Positions 17,888-28,159 of a stretch of 64,000 nt of DNA are shown one piece after another. The stretch is from Saprospirales bacterium (GTDB lineage: Bacteria; Bacteroidota; Bacteroidia; Chitinophagales; UBA8649). Where the stretch lies: assembly GCA_002708985.1 (NCBI GenBank), contig PAPS01000009.1, positions 1 through 64,000 on the forward strand. The letters are read 5' to 3'. The number at the start of each line of letters is the position of its first letter. The first letter of the stretch is position 1. A program made the translations under genes and the position numbers. A model generated the notes under the pieces. That model saw only the letters and a program-made list of their open reading frames with translations. It had not been told where the DNA came from and ran no database searches.

Positions 17888-18850
17888 TTACTCTTGTGCG
17901 TTTGGATTATATAGGACAAGTCCTTCTTCTAATATCCTCTCGATGCCGGATTCAACGGACGTTAACTCCCTATTAAGAAGGTGACGCATTTTTCCGATAT
18001 CAGGCTTTCTTCGAAGCATATCTCCTTCTTTTAGCGCAGGAAGATGAACGATTTTTGATGAAGAGCCGGTGACCTTGATTATCTTCTTTGCCAAATCTAA
18101 AATAGTAAGCTCATAGTCACTTCCAATGTTTACCGTGTCGTTGATATATTTGTTTTGTTCAAAGGCATTGACACATGCATCAATGTTGTCTTGGACATAA
18201 CAGAAAGTCCTCGTTTGCAAGCCATCGCCATAAATGGTCAGATCCTCATTCTTTAAGGCGGCAAGAATAAACTTTGACATCACAAAGTCAATACTTTGTT
18301 TAGGGCCATAGGTATTGAAAAATCTAAAGATTGTATAATCTAAGTCAAATTCCTTCTTGTACGACCGAAGAAATGCCTCGCCTACATTTTTAACTACAGC
18401 ATAGGGTAACCTGGAATTCAGGGGGGTGGTTTGTTCATTTTGCGGATGTTCGTGGGGTTCGCCATATACCTCAGAGGAAGAGGCAAAAAATACGCGCTTC
18501 ACATTCGTTGACTTCGCAATATCCAGGATGTTTCGTATTCCTTGAATGTCATCAAGAACGAGTTTCGGGTGCTCTAAGGTGCGCTTTACACCAACTATGG
18601 CCGCATAGTGAAATACATAGTCAAAATGATAAGACATCATGACCGCAGAAATGTCTGTATAGTTATTGCAATCAGCATGAATAAAACGCCAGTTACTAGC
18701 CTCGTTACCCTCTTCTTGAGGTAGCCTAGCTTTGTGACCGGTTAACATATTGTCAACCATAACCACCTTGTATTTGGGGTTTTGCATGAGCTTATCAGCT
18801 AAACAACTGCCGATAAATCCAGCTCCTCCTGTAATCAAAATCTTTTTCAT
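17888..18850 (-). CDS. NAD-dependent epimerase/dehydratase (extended SDR; UDP-glucuronate decarboxylase/dTDP-glucose dehydratase-like)
   Basis: [21 protein letters not shown]...[12 protein letters not shown]...[11 protein letters not shown] (YxxxK)...[10 protein letters not shown]. Confidence 0.88.
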   Translation of the reverse strand: MKKILITGGAGFIGSCLADKLMQNPKYKVVMVDNMLTGHKARLPQEEGNEASNWRFIHADCNNYTDISAVMMSYHFDYVFHYAAIVGVKRTLEHPKLVLDDIQGIRNILDIAKSTNVKRVFFASSSEVYGEPHEHPQNEQTTPLNSRLPYAVVKNVGEAFLRSYKKEFDLDYTIFRFFNTYGPKQSIDFVMSKFILAALKNEDLTIYGDGLQTRTFCYVQDNIDACVNAFEQNKYINDTVNIGSDYELTILDLAKKIIKVTGSSSKIVHLPALKEGDMLRRKPDIGKMRHLLNRELTSVESGIERILEEGLVLYNPNAQE

Positions 18851-19716
18851 GAATGGTGTTTCAGTACGTCCATAAGATATTGCCCATAACCGCTTTTCAT
18901 GAGTGGTTGTGCCAATTTCCCCAGTTGGTCATGATCTATGAATCCTTGTCGGAAAGCCTCTTCTTCGATACACCCCACTTTAAGTCCTTGACGGTCCTCT
19001 AGCACTTGAACAAACTGGGAAGCCTGCATGAGTGAGTTAAAGGTTCCTGTGTCAAGCCAAGCTGTACCTCGGTCTAAGATGGCTACATTAAGTTTGTTTT
19101 GTTCAAGGTAAACCTTATTGACATCAGTTATCTCATATTCGCCGCGGGCACTAGGTTTTATGGAGTGTGCGATATCTACGACATGGTTGTCATAGAAATA
19201 AAGCCCTGGAACCGCATAGTTAGATTTGGGTTTAACTGGCTTTTCCTCGATGGAGATTACCCGTTTGTTTTCATCAAACTCAACCACTCCGTAGCGCTCA
19301 GGGTCAGCAACATGATAGGCGAAGATTACTCCTCCATCAGGATTAACTGCCTGTTGAACCGTGGAATCAAGGCCCGCTCCATAAAATATGTTATCCCCTA
19401 GAATCAGGGCCACTGAGTCATTTCCTATAAAGTCTTCTCCCAAAACAAAAGCTTGGGCTAGCCCATTGGGAACTTCTTGCACCTTATAACTGAATTCACA
19501 CCCTAACTGATGACCATCGCCAAAAAGCGATTGAAAGACTGGGAGGTGTTCTGGGGTGGAAATGATTAGTATCTCCCGGATACCTGCCTTCATGAGTACC
19601 GACAATGGATAGTAAATCATCGGCTTATCATAGATAGGCATCATTTGCTTGGAAATGGCATAGGTGATTGGGTGTAATCGAGTACCACTTCCTCCTGCTA
19701 AGATTATTCCTTTCAT
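18847..19716 (-). CDS. rfbA: Glucose-1-phosphate thymidylyltransferase
   Basis: [42 protein letters not shown] signature of RmlA/RfbA. Confidence 0.95.
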   Translation of the reverse strand: MKGIILAGGSGTRLHPITYAISKQMMPIYDKPMIYYPLSVLMKAGIREILIISTPEHLPVFQSLFGDGHQLGCEFSYKVQEVPNGLAQAFVLGEDFIGNDSVALILGDNIFYGAGLDSTVQQAVNPDGGVIFAYHVADPERYGVVEFDENKRVISIEEKPVKPKSNYAVPGLYFYDNHVVDIAHSIKPSARGEYEITDVNKVYLEQNKLNVAILDRGTAWLDTGTFNSLMQASQFVQVLEDRQGLKVGCIEEEAFRQGFIDHDQLGKLAQPLMKSGYGQYLMDVLKHHS

Positions 19717-20003
19717 TGCGCTAGGTTAATTCTAAGGTATGAAATTGATAGGCAGTTTGGCGTCTATATGTAGGATTTATTAATGTGTGAATATTGGTAT
19801 TGCCGATTTTGTAGTAGGCGTGCTTTCGGAATTTTCATTGATGGATGCCCACGCAACAGAGTAAATAAGGAAAGTTTTCTAACAGTGCTATGTGGTTTTG
19901 ACCCCTTTTTACCACAACTTACGCTATATGCTGAATTTTAATCCTACACTTCTTCATTTGGGATTAGGAGAGGGTATTTGAATTGCTATTTTCGTAAGAT
20001 ATT

Positions 20004-20588
20004 ATGTTCGATTTCATCCGAGGACAAATCCATCGAGTGGCACCCACGCAAGTTATCTTAGAAGTTGGGGGCGTAGGGTTTGATATAAATATCAGCTTTC
20101 AGACCTTTCAAGCGATTCAAACAAGCAAGGAGGTTTCCCTATACACAAGGTTTTTAGCAAAAAATGACGGTCAAAATCTATCCACCTTTGTCTTGTATGG
20201 ATTTGACAAAGTAGAAGAACGTGCAATGTTTGATATGCTGACCAGTATAAGTGGTATAGGGAATAATCTTGCATTAACCATGCTTAGCGCCCACCCTGTT
20301 GATGCTATTCAGCAGGCAATCTATCAAGGCAATGAGGCATTTATTACAGCAATAAAGGGAATAGGCCCTAAAACAGCTAAACGATTAATTCTAGAATTAA
20401 AGGACAAGGTCAATGATGGTCAACATTTTGATTTAGAAAGTAATAATCCAAAGGATGAAGCGTTAAAAGCCTTATTGTCCCTGGGCTTTCAACGCAATAC
20501 TATTATGCGCACACTTGATGCCATCATAAAGGAGCTCCCTTCTAGTTCGGTCGAGGAGTTGATAAAACTTGCGCTTAAAAGGATGTAG
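20004..20588 (+). CDS. ruvA: Holliday junction branch migration protein RuvA
   Basis: MFDFIRGQIHRVAPTQVILEVGGVGFDINIS...LTSISGIGNNLALTML...IKGIGPKTAKRLILELKDKV. Confidence 0.97.
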   Translation: MFDFIRGQIHRVAPTQVILEVGGVGFDINISFQTFQAIQTSKEVSLYTRFLAKNDGQNLSTFVLYGFDKVEERAMFDMLTSISGIGNNLALTMLSAHPVDAIQQAIYQGNEAFITAIKGIGPKTAKRLILELKDKVNDGQHFDLESNNPKDEALKALLSLGFQRNTIMRTLDAIIKELPSSSVEELIKLALKRM

Positions 20589-20590
20589 TA

Positions 20591-23500
20591 GTGGGAATTG
20601 GTCGACTTTCCATAGGATGTTTTCTTGCCTTTATGTTGCCTTCATTAACGGCAATTGCTCAACAGCAGGATAGCAGTCAAACCAATGTAGAACATTTTAT
20701 TGAAGAAGATGCTCCGAGCTTGTCGCTTGACTCGATTATTGAGCAGAATGTTATCTATGACCCCAACACCGATACTTACATCATAGAACAACGAATTGAT
20801 GGACGGTTGATCGCTCCTCCTGTCACAATGACCCAGGAAGAATACCGCAGGTATAGAGATATTGTCGATTTTCAAGAGTACATACGTAACAGGGAACGCA
20901 CGCGGCTAATCATAGAAGGAGCGGATCCTGACCTGTTAGCTGGTCCTGTTCAAAACATAAAGAATGATCGTTTACAACGAATCTTAGGCTCTATTGACAT
21001 TCGACCTTCTGGAAATCTAGAATTAACGCTTGGCGGAAATGTTCAGCGATTTGACAATCCGAATCTTCCTCAGCGCGCCCAGGTACAAGGTGGACCTGAC
21101 TTTGACATGAATATCAATATGAATGTCACAGGAAAGATTGGAGATTACCTTCAGATGGGCTTGCGCTACAACAATCAAACGGGATTTAGTTTTGATAATC
21201 AAGTCAATCTCCAATACAATGGAAAAGAAGATAATATTCTTCGTCAGTTAGAAGTTGGGAATACTAGCTTTGAAACGCCCACGCAACTCATAACTGGTGC
21301 CCAAAGTTTATTTGGCGTGAAGGCCCAACTTCAATTTGGTCGACTTACGATGACGAATGTTGTCTCTCAGCAACGCTCACAAAAACAGTCCATTGTTGTG
21401 GAGGATGGTGCGCAGGTTCAAAACTTTGAGATACGTGCCGATCAATATGAAGCCGACCGCCACTTTTTCTTATCAGATTTTTTTCGCAACAACTATGAGA
21501 GGGCTTTATCCCAGATGCCTAATATATTATCTCAGGCAACTGTGGAAGAGTTGGAAGTATGGATCACCAATCGCAACAATGCCACGCAAAATGTTCGGGA
21601 TGTTGTCGCCTTTATGGATATGGGAGAAATAAGTCCGTATTCTTCCGATATTCAAACGATTGGCAACAATACTGTGCCGGATAATGGAGCCAACGACCTT
21701 TATTCGAGGCTTACTGTAAATGTAGATTACCGTCGAAACGACCAAATTATCAATGTATTGCAAAGTGGGGTTTTCGATCTGAATGCCTCGACGGATTATG
21801 AAAAATTTTACGCGCGCAAACTTAACCCGTCAGAGTATACACTCGAACCCAACCTTGGTTACATCTCACTCAATACAACGCTACAACCCAACCAAGTGCT
21901 CGCGGTAGCCTACAAATACAATTACAACGGACAGGTTTATCAAGTGGGTGAGTTAAGTCGAAATGTACCACCAGACTCTTCCTCTGTTCCTAAGGTCCTC
22001 TATTTAAAACTTCTAAAAAGCACAACTCAAAGCCCCCGTTTACCTACTTGGGATTTGATGATGAAAAATGTCTACTCTTTGGGCGCTTTTCAGATTAGTC
22101 CTGATGATTTCCGATTGGATATCTTTTATATCGACCCCGGCGGAGGATTGCGAAGAACACTTCCTGAAGGTTCGCTCAGTGAAACACAACTTATTCAAGT
22201 CGTGGGATTGGATAACCTAAACAATCAAGGAGATCCCCAGCCCGACGGTCGCTTCGACTTTCAACCGGGTCTAACTATTAACCCATCCAATGGCCGGATT
22301 ACTTTCCCTGTGCTCGAGCCCTTTGGCCAATCCCTTGAAAATCGTTTGAATGAAGTTGGTGACAACAACTTAGTCAACCAATATGTGTATAACGAATTAT
22401 ACGATTCGACCCTTTTTATCGCTAAGCAGTTTCCCGAAAAAAACCGCTTCACCATGCGAGGTAGGTACCAGGGTAGTGGAGGGAATCGAATATCGCTAGG
22501 CGCTTTCCAAATTCCTCAGAATTCGGTAACCGTTTCTCTTGGTGGTCAGCAGTTAATTGAAGGAACGCATTATACGGTGGACTATAATTTGGGAGCGGTG
22601 ACCATTATTGATGACGCCATTTTAAATTCAGGCCAACAAGTAAAAATCGATTTTGAAAACAATGCGCTCTTTGGCTTCCAGCAACGTAATTTATTTGCCA
22701 CGAGGTTGGATTATCGGGTCAGCGATCAACTCTTCATTGGAGGTACACTCATGAAGATGACAGAGCGTCCGTTTACCCAGAAAGTGAATATTGGAGACGA
22801 TCCGATCTCCAATACGATTTATGGTATTGATTTCCGATATACAACCGATGCTCCGTGGTTGACCAAGGCGCTTGATAAACTTCCAATCTACAGCACAAGC
22901 GAAATGTCAACGATTGATCTTGCGGGAGAAGCAGCCTATATCCGGCCAGGAAATAATCGTTTTGTGGGAAAAGGAGAAGAAGCAACGGTCTATGTTGACG
23001 ACTTTGAGGGTACTACTTCATCCTACGAATTGAAGTTTCCAGCCAGTGCTTGGAGGCATAGCTCTGTGCCCACAGGTAATATAGGAAGTAATGGCCAAGA
23101 TTTGTTCACGGAAGGTTCTTTGAGTAATGATATACGATCCAATTTCAACCGCGCAAAAATGGCGTGGTATAATATTGATCCTTCCTTCTTTGACAATGGC
23201 GTCAGTCCAAGCGAAGTGTTCGATAATAAAGAAGTTATACATAGCCACTTTGTTCGTCCCATTTTTAGAGAAGAAATCTGCCCTGCCTGTGACCTAACGG
23301 GTCAAGTAAACACCCAAGTGTCTACCCTGGATTTAGCTTTTTATCCTGAGGAACGAGGCGTTTACAATTTTGAGTCTAGCACCGGGCCGTCAGTGCCTTT
23401 CTCTCGAGGGGTCAATCCCGATGGTCGCTTACTTGACCCCGAAACAAGATGGGGAGGGCTTATGCGAGGTATTGATAATACAAACTTTGAGGCGGCAAAT

Positions 23501-26500
23501 GTTGAATACATTGAGTTTTGGCTTTTGGACCCCTTTGTTTATGACGATACTCGAGATGGTGGCGATCTCTACTTTAATCTGGGAAATCTGAGCGAAGATG
23601 TGCTCAAGGATTCTCGTATGCTCTATGAGCATGGACTCAGTGATAACGATTTAGATGTAGATAGTACCTATTGGGGTAAAGTGCCCAGGACACCACCTAT
23701 TGTAAACTCTTTTGATAACAATGCTGATCTCAGATCAAGACAGGACGTAGGGTTTGATGGGCTCAATGATGATGAAGAACGTGCGCGCAGACAGGATGAA
23801 CTGGGGGATGCGCAAATCAATCTTGATCCGCAAGCATTTGCCACATTTGAGTCCGATCCAGCCTCGGATAACTATCAGGATTTTTGGAATTTATCAGGAG
23901 AGTCGAGCATTCTCCGCCGTTACAAGAATTTCAACGGTCCTGATGGGAATTCGCCGATTGTCTCAGGGGATGCAAGAGCCGGAACTAATATCCCTGATCA
24001 AGAGGATTTAAATAGGGATAATGCATTAAATGAGACAGAAGGATTCTTTGCCTATCGCGTTCCATTATTCCCGGGGATGAGCGTTGAAAATCACCCATAT
24101 ATCGTGACTTCAACAGTTCGTCCTGCTCGAGAAATTGATGGGGTCAATCAGCCCGAAGCTCAGTGGTATCAATTTAGAGTACCCGTCAGGGAATTTGATC
24201 AGCGTGTTGGCAACATCGCAGATTTCCGATCGATTCAATTTATGCGAATGTTCCTCACCAATTGGAATGATTCGGTCATTCTCCGTTTCGCTTCTATGGA
24301 GCTGGTAAGAAATCAGTGGGCTACTTATCAGTACGAGTTATCTAATCCCACGGAAAATTTACCTATCGATGAAGAGGCAGTTTCTTTTAATGTAACCTCG
24401 GTTAATATTGAAGAAAATGGCGGAAAAGAGCCTGTGAACTATGTCACTCCACCAGGTATAGTACGGGAGCAAGGTATCGGTCAAGGAAGCGGAACCAACC
24501 TAGTCCTTCAAAATGAGCAGGCCATAGCAGCTACAGTCTGTGGTTTAAAGGATGGTGATGCAAGAGCTGTTTTCAAAACGCTGGACTTGGATATGCGGAA
24601 TTACAAACGCCTTGTGGTTGATGTCCATGCTAATCGTTTTGCTCAAGATGTGGCCGATCCCCCAAGCGGTGCCCTAACGGCATTCCTGAGATTAGGTAGT
24701 GATTTTAAACAGAACTACTACGAGTATGAGGTTCCTTTGGAATTTACTCCTGAGGGTCGTTATGACGATGTCGAAGGGGATCGGAGCATTGTCTGGCCAG
24801 ATGCCAATCGAATAGAGGTTGTTTTACAGGATTTAGTGAATGCCAAGATCGCTAGAAATCAGGAAAACTATCCCTTTGACATACCCTATACCTATGTAAC
24901 GGATTCGGGTCGTGTGGTAACAATCAAAGGAACACCTGACCTTGGACTGGTACAAATTGCCATGTTGGGTATAAGAAACCCCTCAAAATCCGACGCAAAC
25001 AATCCAAGACCAGAGGATGGAGGTGAGGCCTTGTGCGGAGAGGTGTGGTTCAACGAATTCCGTTTAAAGGGATTTGATGAGCGTGGAGGCGGAGCCGCTC
25101 TTGGCTCCATTGATATCAAACTAGCTGATCTAGGGACAGCAAGTTTTTCCGCCAATATGCACGGTATTGGTTTTGGCCAAGTAGAACAACGTGTCGATCA
25201 ACGTCTTCAGGACAAATATTTTCAATACAACTTCACAACCTCTTTGGAGCTTGGAAGATTTCTTCCGGTAAAATCAAATATTCGTATTCCTTTCTTTGCC
25301 AACATCAGCCAAAGCTTTAGCACACCGGAATATGATCCGTATCAGTTTGATATCTTTTCTGCTGACCAAGTGGACGCTATTCGCGCGACAAGCAATGATT
25401 CTGCCAATACTTACTTACGACAAATTCAGACAACGACTACTCGAAAAGGATTTAATTTCACCAATGTTCGCAAGCTTCCAGGAGAGAATCAACAAAGACT
25501 CTATGTTTTTAGTCCTGAAAATATAGCATTAACCTATGCATACAGTGTAATCGAAGATACCGATCCCTTTACGCGATTTGACAGGGAAGTCAATCACCGG
25601 GCAACATTCGCCTATAATTATGCTATGCAGCCAAAGTCGATCAAGCCTTTTGCTAAGGTGATTAAGGCTAAGACAAAGTACCTAGATCTTATCAAGAAAT
25701 TCAATTTCAATCCATTGCCTACTCAATTAGGCTTTACCACAACGATGGACCGTAAGTTTGGGGAGCTCGCCATTTTACAGCTTCCATCGGATGAGTTTGT
25801 TGTCCCACCTTCCTTTAATAAATTCTTTACTTGGTCCAGGAACTATGTCTTCCAGTACAACCCCTTTGAGTCGATGTCGATTAACTATCAGGCCACTAAT
25901 AATGCCCGAATTGATGAACCTGATGGACGGATCGATACTGATGAAGAACGACGTGCTCTTTGGTCGGAAATTCGCCAAGGAGGTCGAAACACAAACTTTA
26001 ATCAAAGCCTTGGCATAACCTACAAGGTCCCTATTAACTTAATCCCTGCCTTTGATTTTGTGAATCTTCGCACGGGCTACAATTCTACATTTAATTGGGT
26101 TGCGGCCCCTCAAATTCGAGATTTAACTGGGAATTTTGCTCCAAATACACTGGGGAATACCATGAATAATTCTCAGGATTTATCGGTCAATGGAGATTTG
26201 AATATGTTGCTCTTGTATAATAAGTCACCCTATCTCAAGAAATTTTTGCGTAGAGATCCTGCAGCTGGCAACAGGGAAGAGCTAGATAAGAAGAGAGATG
26301 CTGTAGACAAAGCAAAAGAACGTATTGATAACGATATTGAGCGACTACAAGAGCGCTTGGGCAAGGCCAAAGATGCGTTAAAAGAAATCAAGGGGGATAC
26401 CACATTAACGGATGAGGAGCGTGAAAAACAGATTGGCGAGGCTAAGGCATCAATAAAATCCTTCAAAGAACAGATCAGAAAGCGGAAAAAGGATCGTCGT

Positions 26501-27979
26501 AAACAGCGGAAGCCGGCGAATTTTGGGGAGAATATCAGTGTGCAGCCACTATTAATGGTGCGAAGAGTATCGGCTACTTACAGAGAAACAAGAAGTACGT
26601 TAGTAGCAGGATATATGCCATCTACAAGTTTCTTTGGCCACGATAGAAACCTCCAATCACCAGGATATGACTTCGTCTTTGGTGGTCAACCGGGATTCAT
26701 ATTGGGGAATGGATTTGATCCCTTGCAACGCGATGCATGGATAGAGAATATGGCACAACAAGGCAATATCTCCATCGATACGCTGTTAAATCAGAAGTTT
26801 GCGCAGAACTACTTGCAGTCGTTAGACTTTAGGGCAACTCTTGAACCTTGGAGAGATTTACAGATTGACCTAACTATGAATCGGTCCTATTCTCAAAACC
26901 ACAGCCAGTTATTTAAGACGACGACCGGCTTTGAAGATGACTTTGCTCACTATGTACCGGCGGATATTGGAAGCTTTACGGTCAGCACGATTTCATGGAA
27001 GACCATGTTTCAACAGTTTGACGAGAACTGGGTAAATGAATCCTTTACGGCATTCTTGGACAATCGCGCGATTGTATCTGATCGGTTAGCTGCAGGAAAT
27101 CCAAATTCCAACGGCGCATATGTTAATCCGAGTGATACCGTTAACGGGGTCAATCCATCCTTTAATGAGGGATACGGGCCGGTTCAACAAGATGTTCTTA
27201 TCCCGGCGTTCTTGGCGGCGTATCAAAGTAAAGATGCCCGTGCCATAGGACTCAACCCATTGCGAGCCTTACCAAAACCTAATTGGAAAATAACCTATAA
27301 CGGACTTAGTCGGTTCTCGTGGGCAAAGGATATCTTCTCCAATTTTAGCATAAGCCACGGCTATCAGTCTACCGTTACCATTAACTCCTTTCAAACCAAT
27401 TTTGATTATAGTGGTAATGGTGCAATTGATGGAGGATCTACGGTAGATTCATTAAATGGCAACTTCTTTACCCTTTACACTATACCCAATCTGATAATTA
27501 ATGAGCAATTAAATCCATTAATCGGGGTGGATATGACCTTTAAAAATGGGATTATTGCCAAGGTAGATTACAAATCGTCTCGAACCCTGACAATGAACTT
27601 TTCAGACTATCAAATGATTGAGAACAGGACATCTGGATTTACGGTTGGCGTAGGATATAAAGTAAAAGGATTAACACTAAATTGGCTCAAATTTAAAGGC
27701 AAGCGAACCATCCTTCATAATGATTTAAACATGCGATTTGATATCTCTATTCGAGATCAAGTAACGGTCAATCATTTGATTGATCAAGGACAGAGTCGAC
27801 CAACGGCAGGGTCACGAATAATTGCGGTCAATCCATCCATTGATTACGTGATCAATAAGCAGCTCAATATTCGCATTTTCTTAAACCGCCAGAAGACCCT
27901 TCCGAAGACCTTTGCCTCCTTCCCAAGCACCACTACTCAGGCCGGAATCACCTTGCGATTTAACCTGTCGAACTTCTAA
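20591..27979 (+). CDS. sprA: Type IX secretion system translocon / cell surface protein SprA
   Basis: 2462-aa exported protein directly after ruvA; GNLELTLGGNVQRFDNPNLPQR, VYVDDFEGTTSSYEL, repeated barrel-like segments, typical SprA/Sov architecture and C-terminus. Confidence 0.95.
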   Translation: MGIGRLSIGCFLAFMLPSLTAIAQQQDSSQTNVEHFIEEDAPSLSLDSIIEQNVIYDPNTDTYIIEQRIDGRLIAPPVTMTQEEYRRYRDIVDFQEYIRNRERTRLIIEGADPDLLAGPVQNIKNDRLQRILGSIDIRPSGNLELTLGGNVQRFDNPNLPQRAQVQGGPDFDMNINMNVTGKIGDYLQMGLRYNNQTGFSFDNQVNLQYNGKEDNILRQLEVGNTSFETPTQLITGAQSLFGVKAQLQFGRLTMTNVVSQQRSQKQSIVVEDGAQVQNFEIRADQYEADRHFFLSDFFRNNYERALSQMPNILSQATVEELEVWITNRNNATQNVRDVVAFMDMGEISPYSSDIQTIGNNTVPDNGANDLYSRLTVNVDYRRNDQIINVLQSGVFDLNASTDYEKFYARKLNPSEYTLEPNLGYISLNTTLQPNQVLAVAYKYNYNGQVYQVGELSRNVPPDSSSVPKVLYLKLLKSTTQSPRLPTWDLMMKNVYSLGAFQISPDDFRLDIFYIDPGGGLRRTLPEGSLSETQLIQVVGLDNLNNQGDPQPDGRFDFQPGLTINPSNGRITFPVLEPFGQSLENRLNEVGDNNLVNQYVYNELYDSTLFIAKQFPEKNRFTMRGRYQGSGGNRISLGAFQIPQNSVTVSLGGQQLIEGTHYTVDYNLGAVTIIDDAILNSGQQVKIDFENNALFGFQQRNLFATRLDYRVSDQLFIGGTLMKMTERPFTQKVNIGDDPISNTIYGIDFRYTTDAPWLTKALDKLPIYSTSEMSTIDLAGEAAYIRPGNNRFVGKGEEATVYVDDFEGTTSSYELKFPASAWRHSSVPTGNIGSNGQDLFTEGSLSNDIRSNFNRAKMAWYNIDPSFFDNGVSPSEVFDNKEVIHSHFVRPIFREEICPACDLTGQVNTQVSTLDLAFYPEERGVYNFESSTGPSVPFSRGVNPDGRLLDPETRWGGLMRGIDNTNFEAANVEYIEFWLLDPFVYDDTRDGGDLYFNLGNLSEDVLKDSRMLYEHGLSDNDLDVDSTYWGKVPRTPPIVNSFDNNADLRSRQDVGFDGLNDDEERARRQDELGDAQINLDPQAFATFESDPASDNYQDFWNLSGESSILRRYKNFNGPDGNSPIVSGDARAGTNIPDQEDLNRDNALNETEGFFAYRVPLFPGMSVENHPYIVTSTVRPAREIDGVNQPEAQWYQFRVPVREFDQRVGNIADFRSIQFMRMFLTNWNDSVILRFASMELVRNQWATYQYELSNPTENLPIDEEAVSFNVTSVNIEENGGKEPVNYVTPPGIVREQGIGQGSGTNLVLQNEQAIAATVCGLKDGDARAVFKTLDLDMRNYKRLVVDVHANRFAQDVADPPSGALTAFLRLGSDFKQNYYEYEVPLEFTPEGRYDDVEGDRSIVWPDANRIEVVLQDLVNAKIARNQENYPFDIPYTYVTDSGRVVTIKGTPDLGLVQIAMLGIRNPSKSDANNPRPEDGGEALCGEVWFNEFRLKGFDERGGGAALGSIDIKLADLGTASFSANMHGIGFGQVEQRVDQRLQDKYFQYNFTTSLELGRFLPVKSNIRIPFFANISQSFSTPEYDPYQFDIFSADQVDAIRATSNDSANTYLRQIQTTTTRKGFNFTNVRKLPGENQQRLYVFSPENIALTYAYSVIEDTDPFTRFDREVNHRATFAYNYAMQPKSIKPFAKVIKAKTKYLDLIKKFNFNPLPTQLGFTTTMDRKFGELAILQLPSDEFVVPPSFNKFFTWSRNYVFQYNPFESMSINYQATNNARIDEPDGRIDTDEERRALWSEIRQGGRNTNFNQSLGITYKVPINLIPAFDFVNLRTGYNSTFNWVAAPQIRDLTGNFAPNTLGNTMNNSQDLSVNGDLNMLLLYNKSPYLKKFLRRDPAAGNREELDKKRDAVDKAKERIDNDIERLQERLGKAKDALKEIKGDTTLTDEEREKQIGEAKASIKSFKEQIRKRKKDRRKQRKPANFGENISVQPLLMVRRVSATYRETRSTLVAGYMPSTSFFGHDRNLQSPGYDFVFGGQPGFILGNGFDPLQRDAWIENMAQQGNISIDTLLNQKFAQNYLQSLDFRATLEPWRDLQIDLTMNRSYSQNHSQLFKTTTGFEDDFAHYVPADIGSFTVSTISWKTMFQQFDENWVNESFTAFLDNRAIVSDRLAAGNPNSNGAYVNPSDTVNGVNPSFNEGYGPVQQDVLIPAFLAAYQSKDARAIGLNPLRALPKPNWKITYNGLSRFSWAKDIFSNFSISHGYQSTVTINSFQTNFDYSGNGAIDGGSTVDSLNGNFFTLYTIPNLIINEQLNPLIGVDMTFKNGIIAKVDYKSSRTLTMNFSDYQMIENRTSGFTVGVGYKVKGLTLNWLKFKGKRTILHNDLNMRFDISIRDQVTVNHLIDQGQSRPTAGSRIIAVNPSIDYVINKQLNIRIFLNRQKTLPKTFASFPSTTTQAGITLRFNLSNF

Positions 27980-28064
27980 TAGGCTTGTTCTGCGCGCTTA
28001 ACCGAATCCTCAATTATTTACATAGTCGCCATCACCGGTAAAATATGCTTATAGATATTTATTT

Positions 28065-28082
28065 ATTCGTATAAATACGATT
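28065..28082. repeat. 8-bp inverted repeat with 2-nt spacer between convergent sprA and uvrA
   Basis: ATTCGTAT-AA-ATACGAAT. Confidence 0.6.
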
Positions 28083-28105
28083 ATAAGGATTATGATATTT
28101 TATGA

Positions 28106-28122
28106 AAAACCGAGGTTTTTTC
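28106..28122. terminator. Possible weak bidirectional terminator between convergent sprA and uvrA
   Basis: AAAAACC-GA-GGTTTTTT: A-run, short GC core, T-run; symmetric in both directions but the stem is weak. Confidence 0.4.
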
Positions 28123-28159
28123 TGCTAAATTTTGGTTATTTCTCGCCTAATCTATCCTG

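Noticed and set aside
19717-20003. Possible small RNA or riboswitch in the 287-bp gap between rfbA and ruvA
   Set aside because: Only a short TAATCC/GGATTA dyad and no compact GC-rich structure or known riboswitch signature; it is a divergent promoter region, so the length is expected.
20004-27979. ruvA-sprA adjacency as a novel secretion/recombination link
   Set aside because: From general knowledge this neighbourhood recurs in Bacteroidota, so it is ordinary synteny and not a new functional system.
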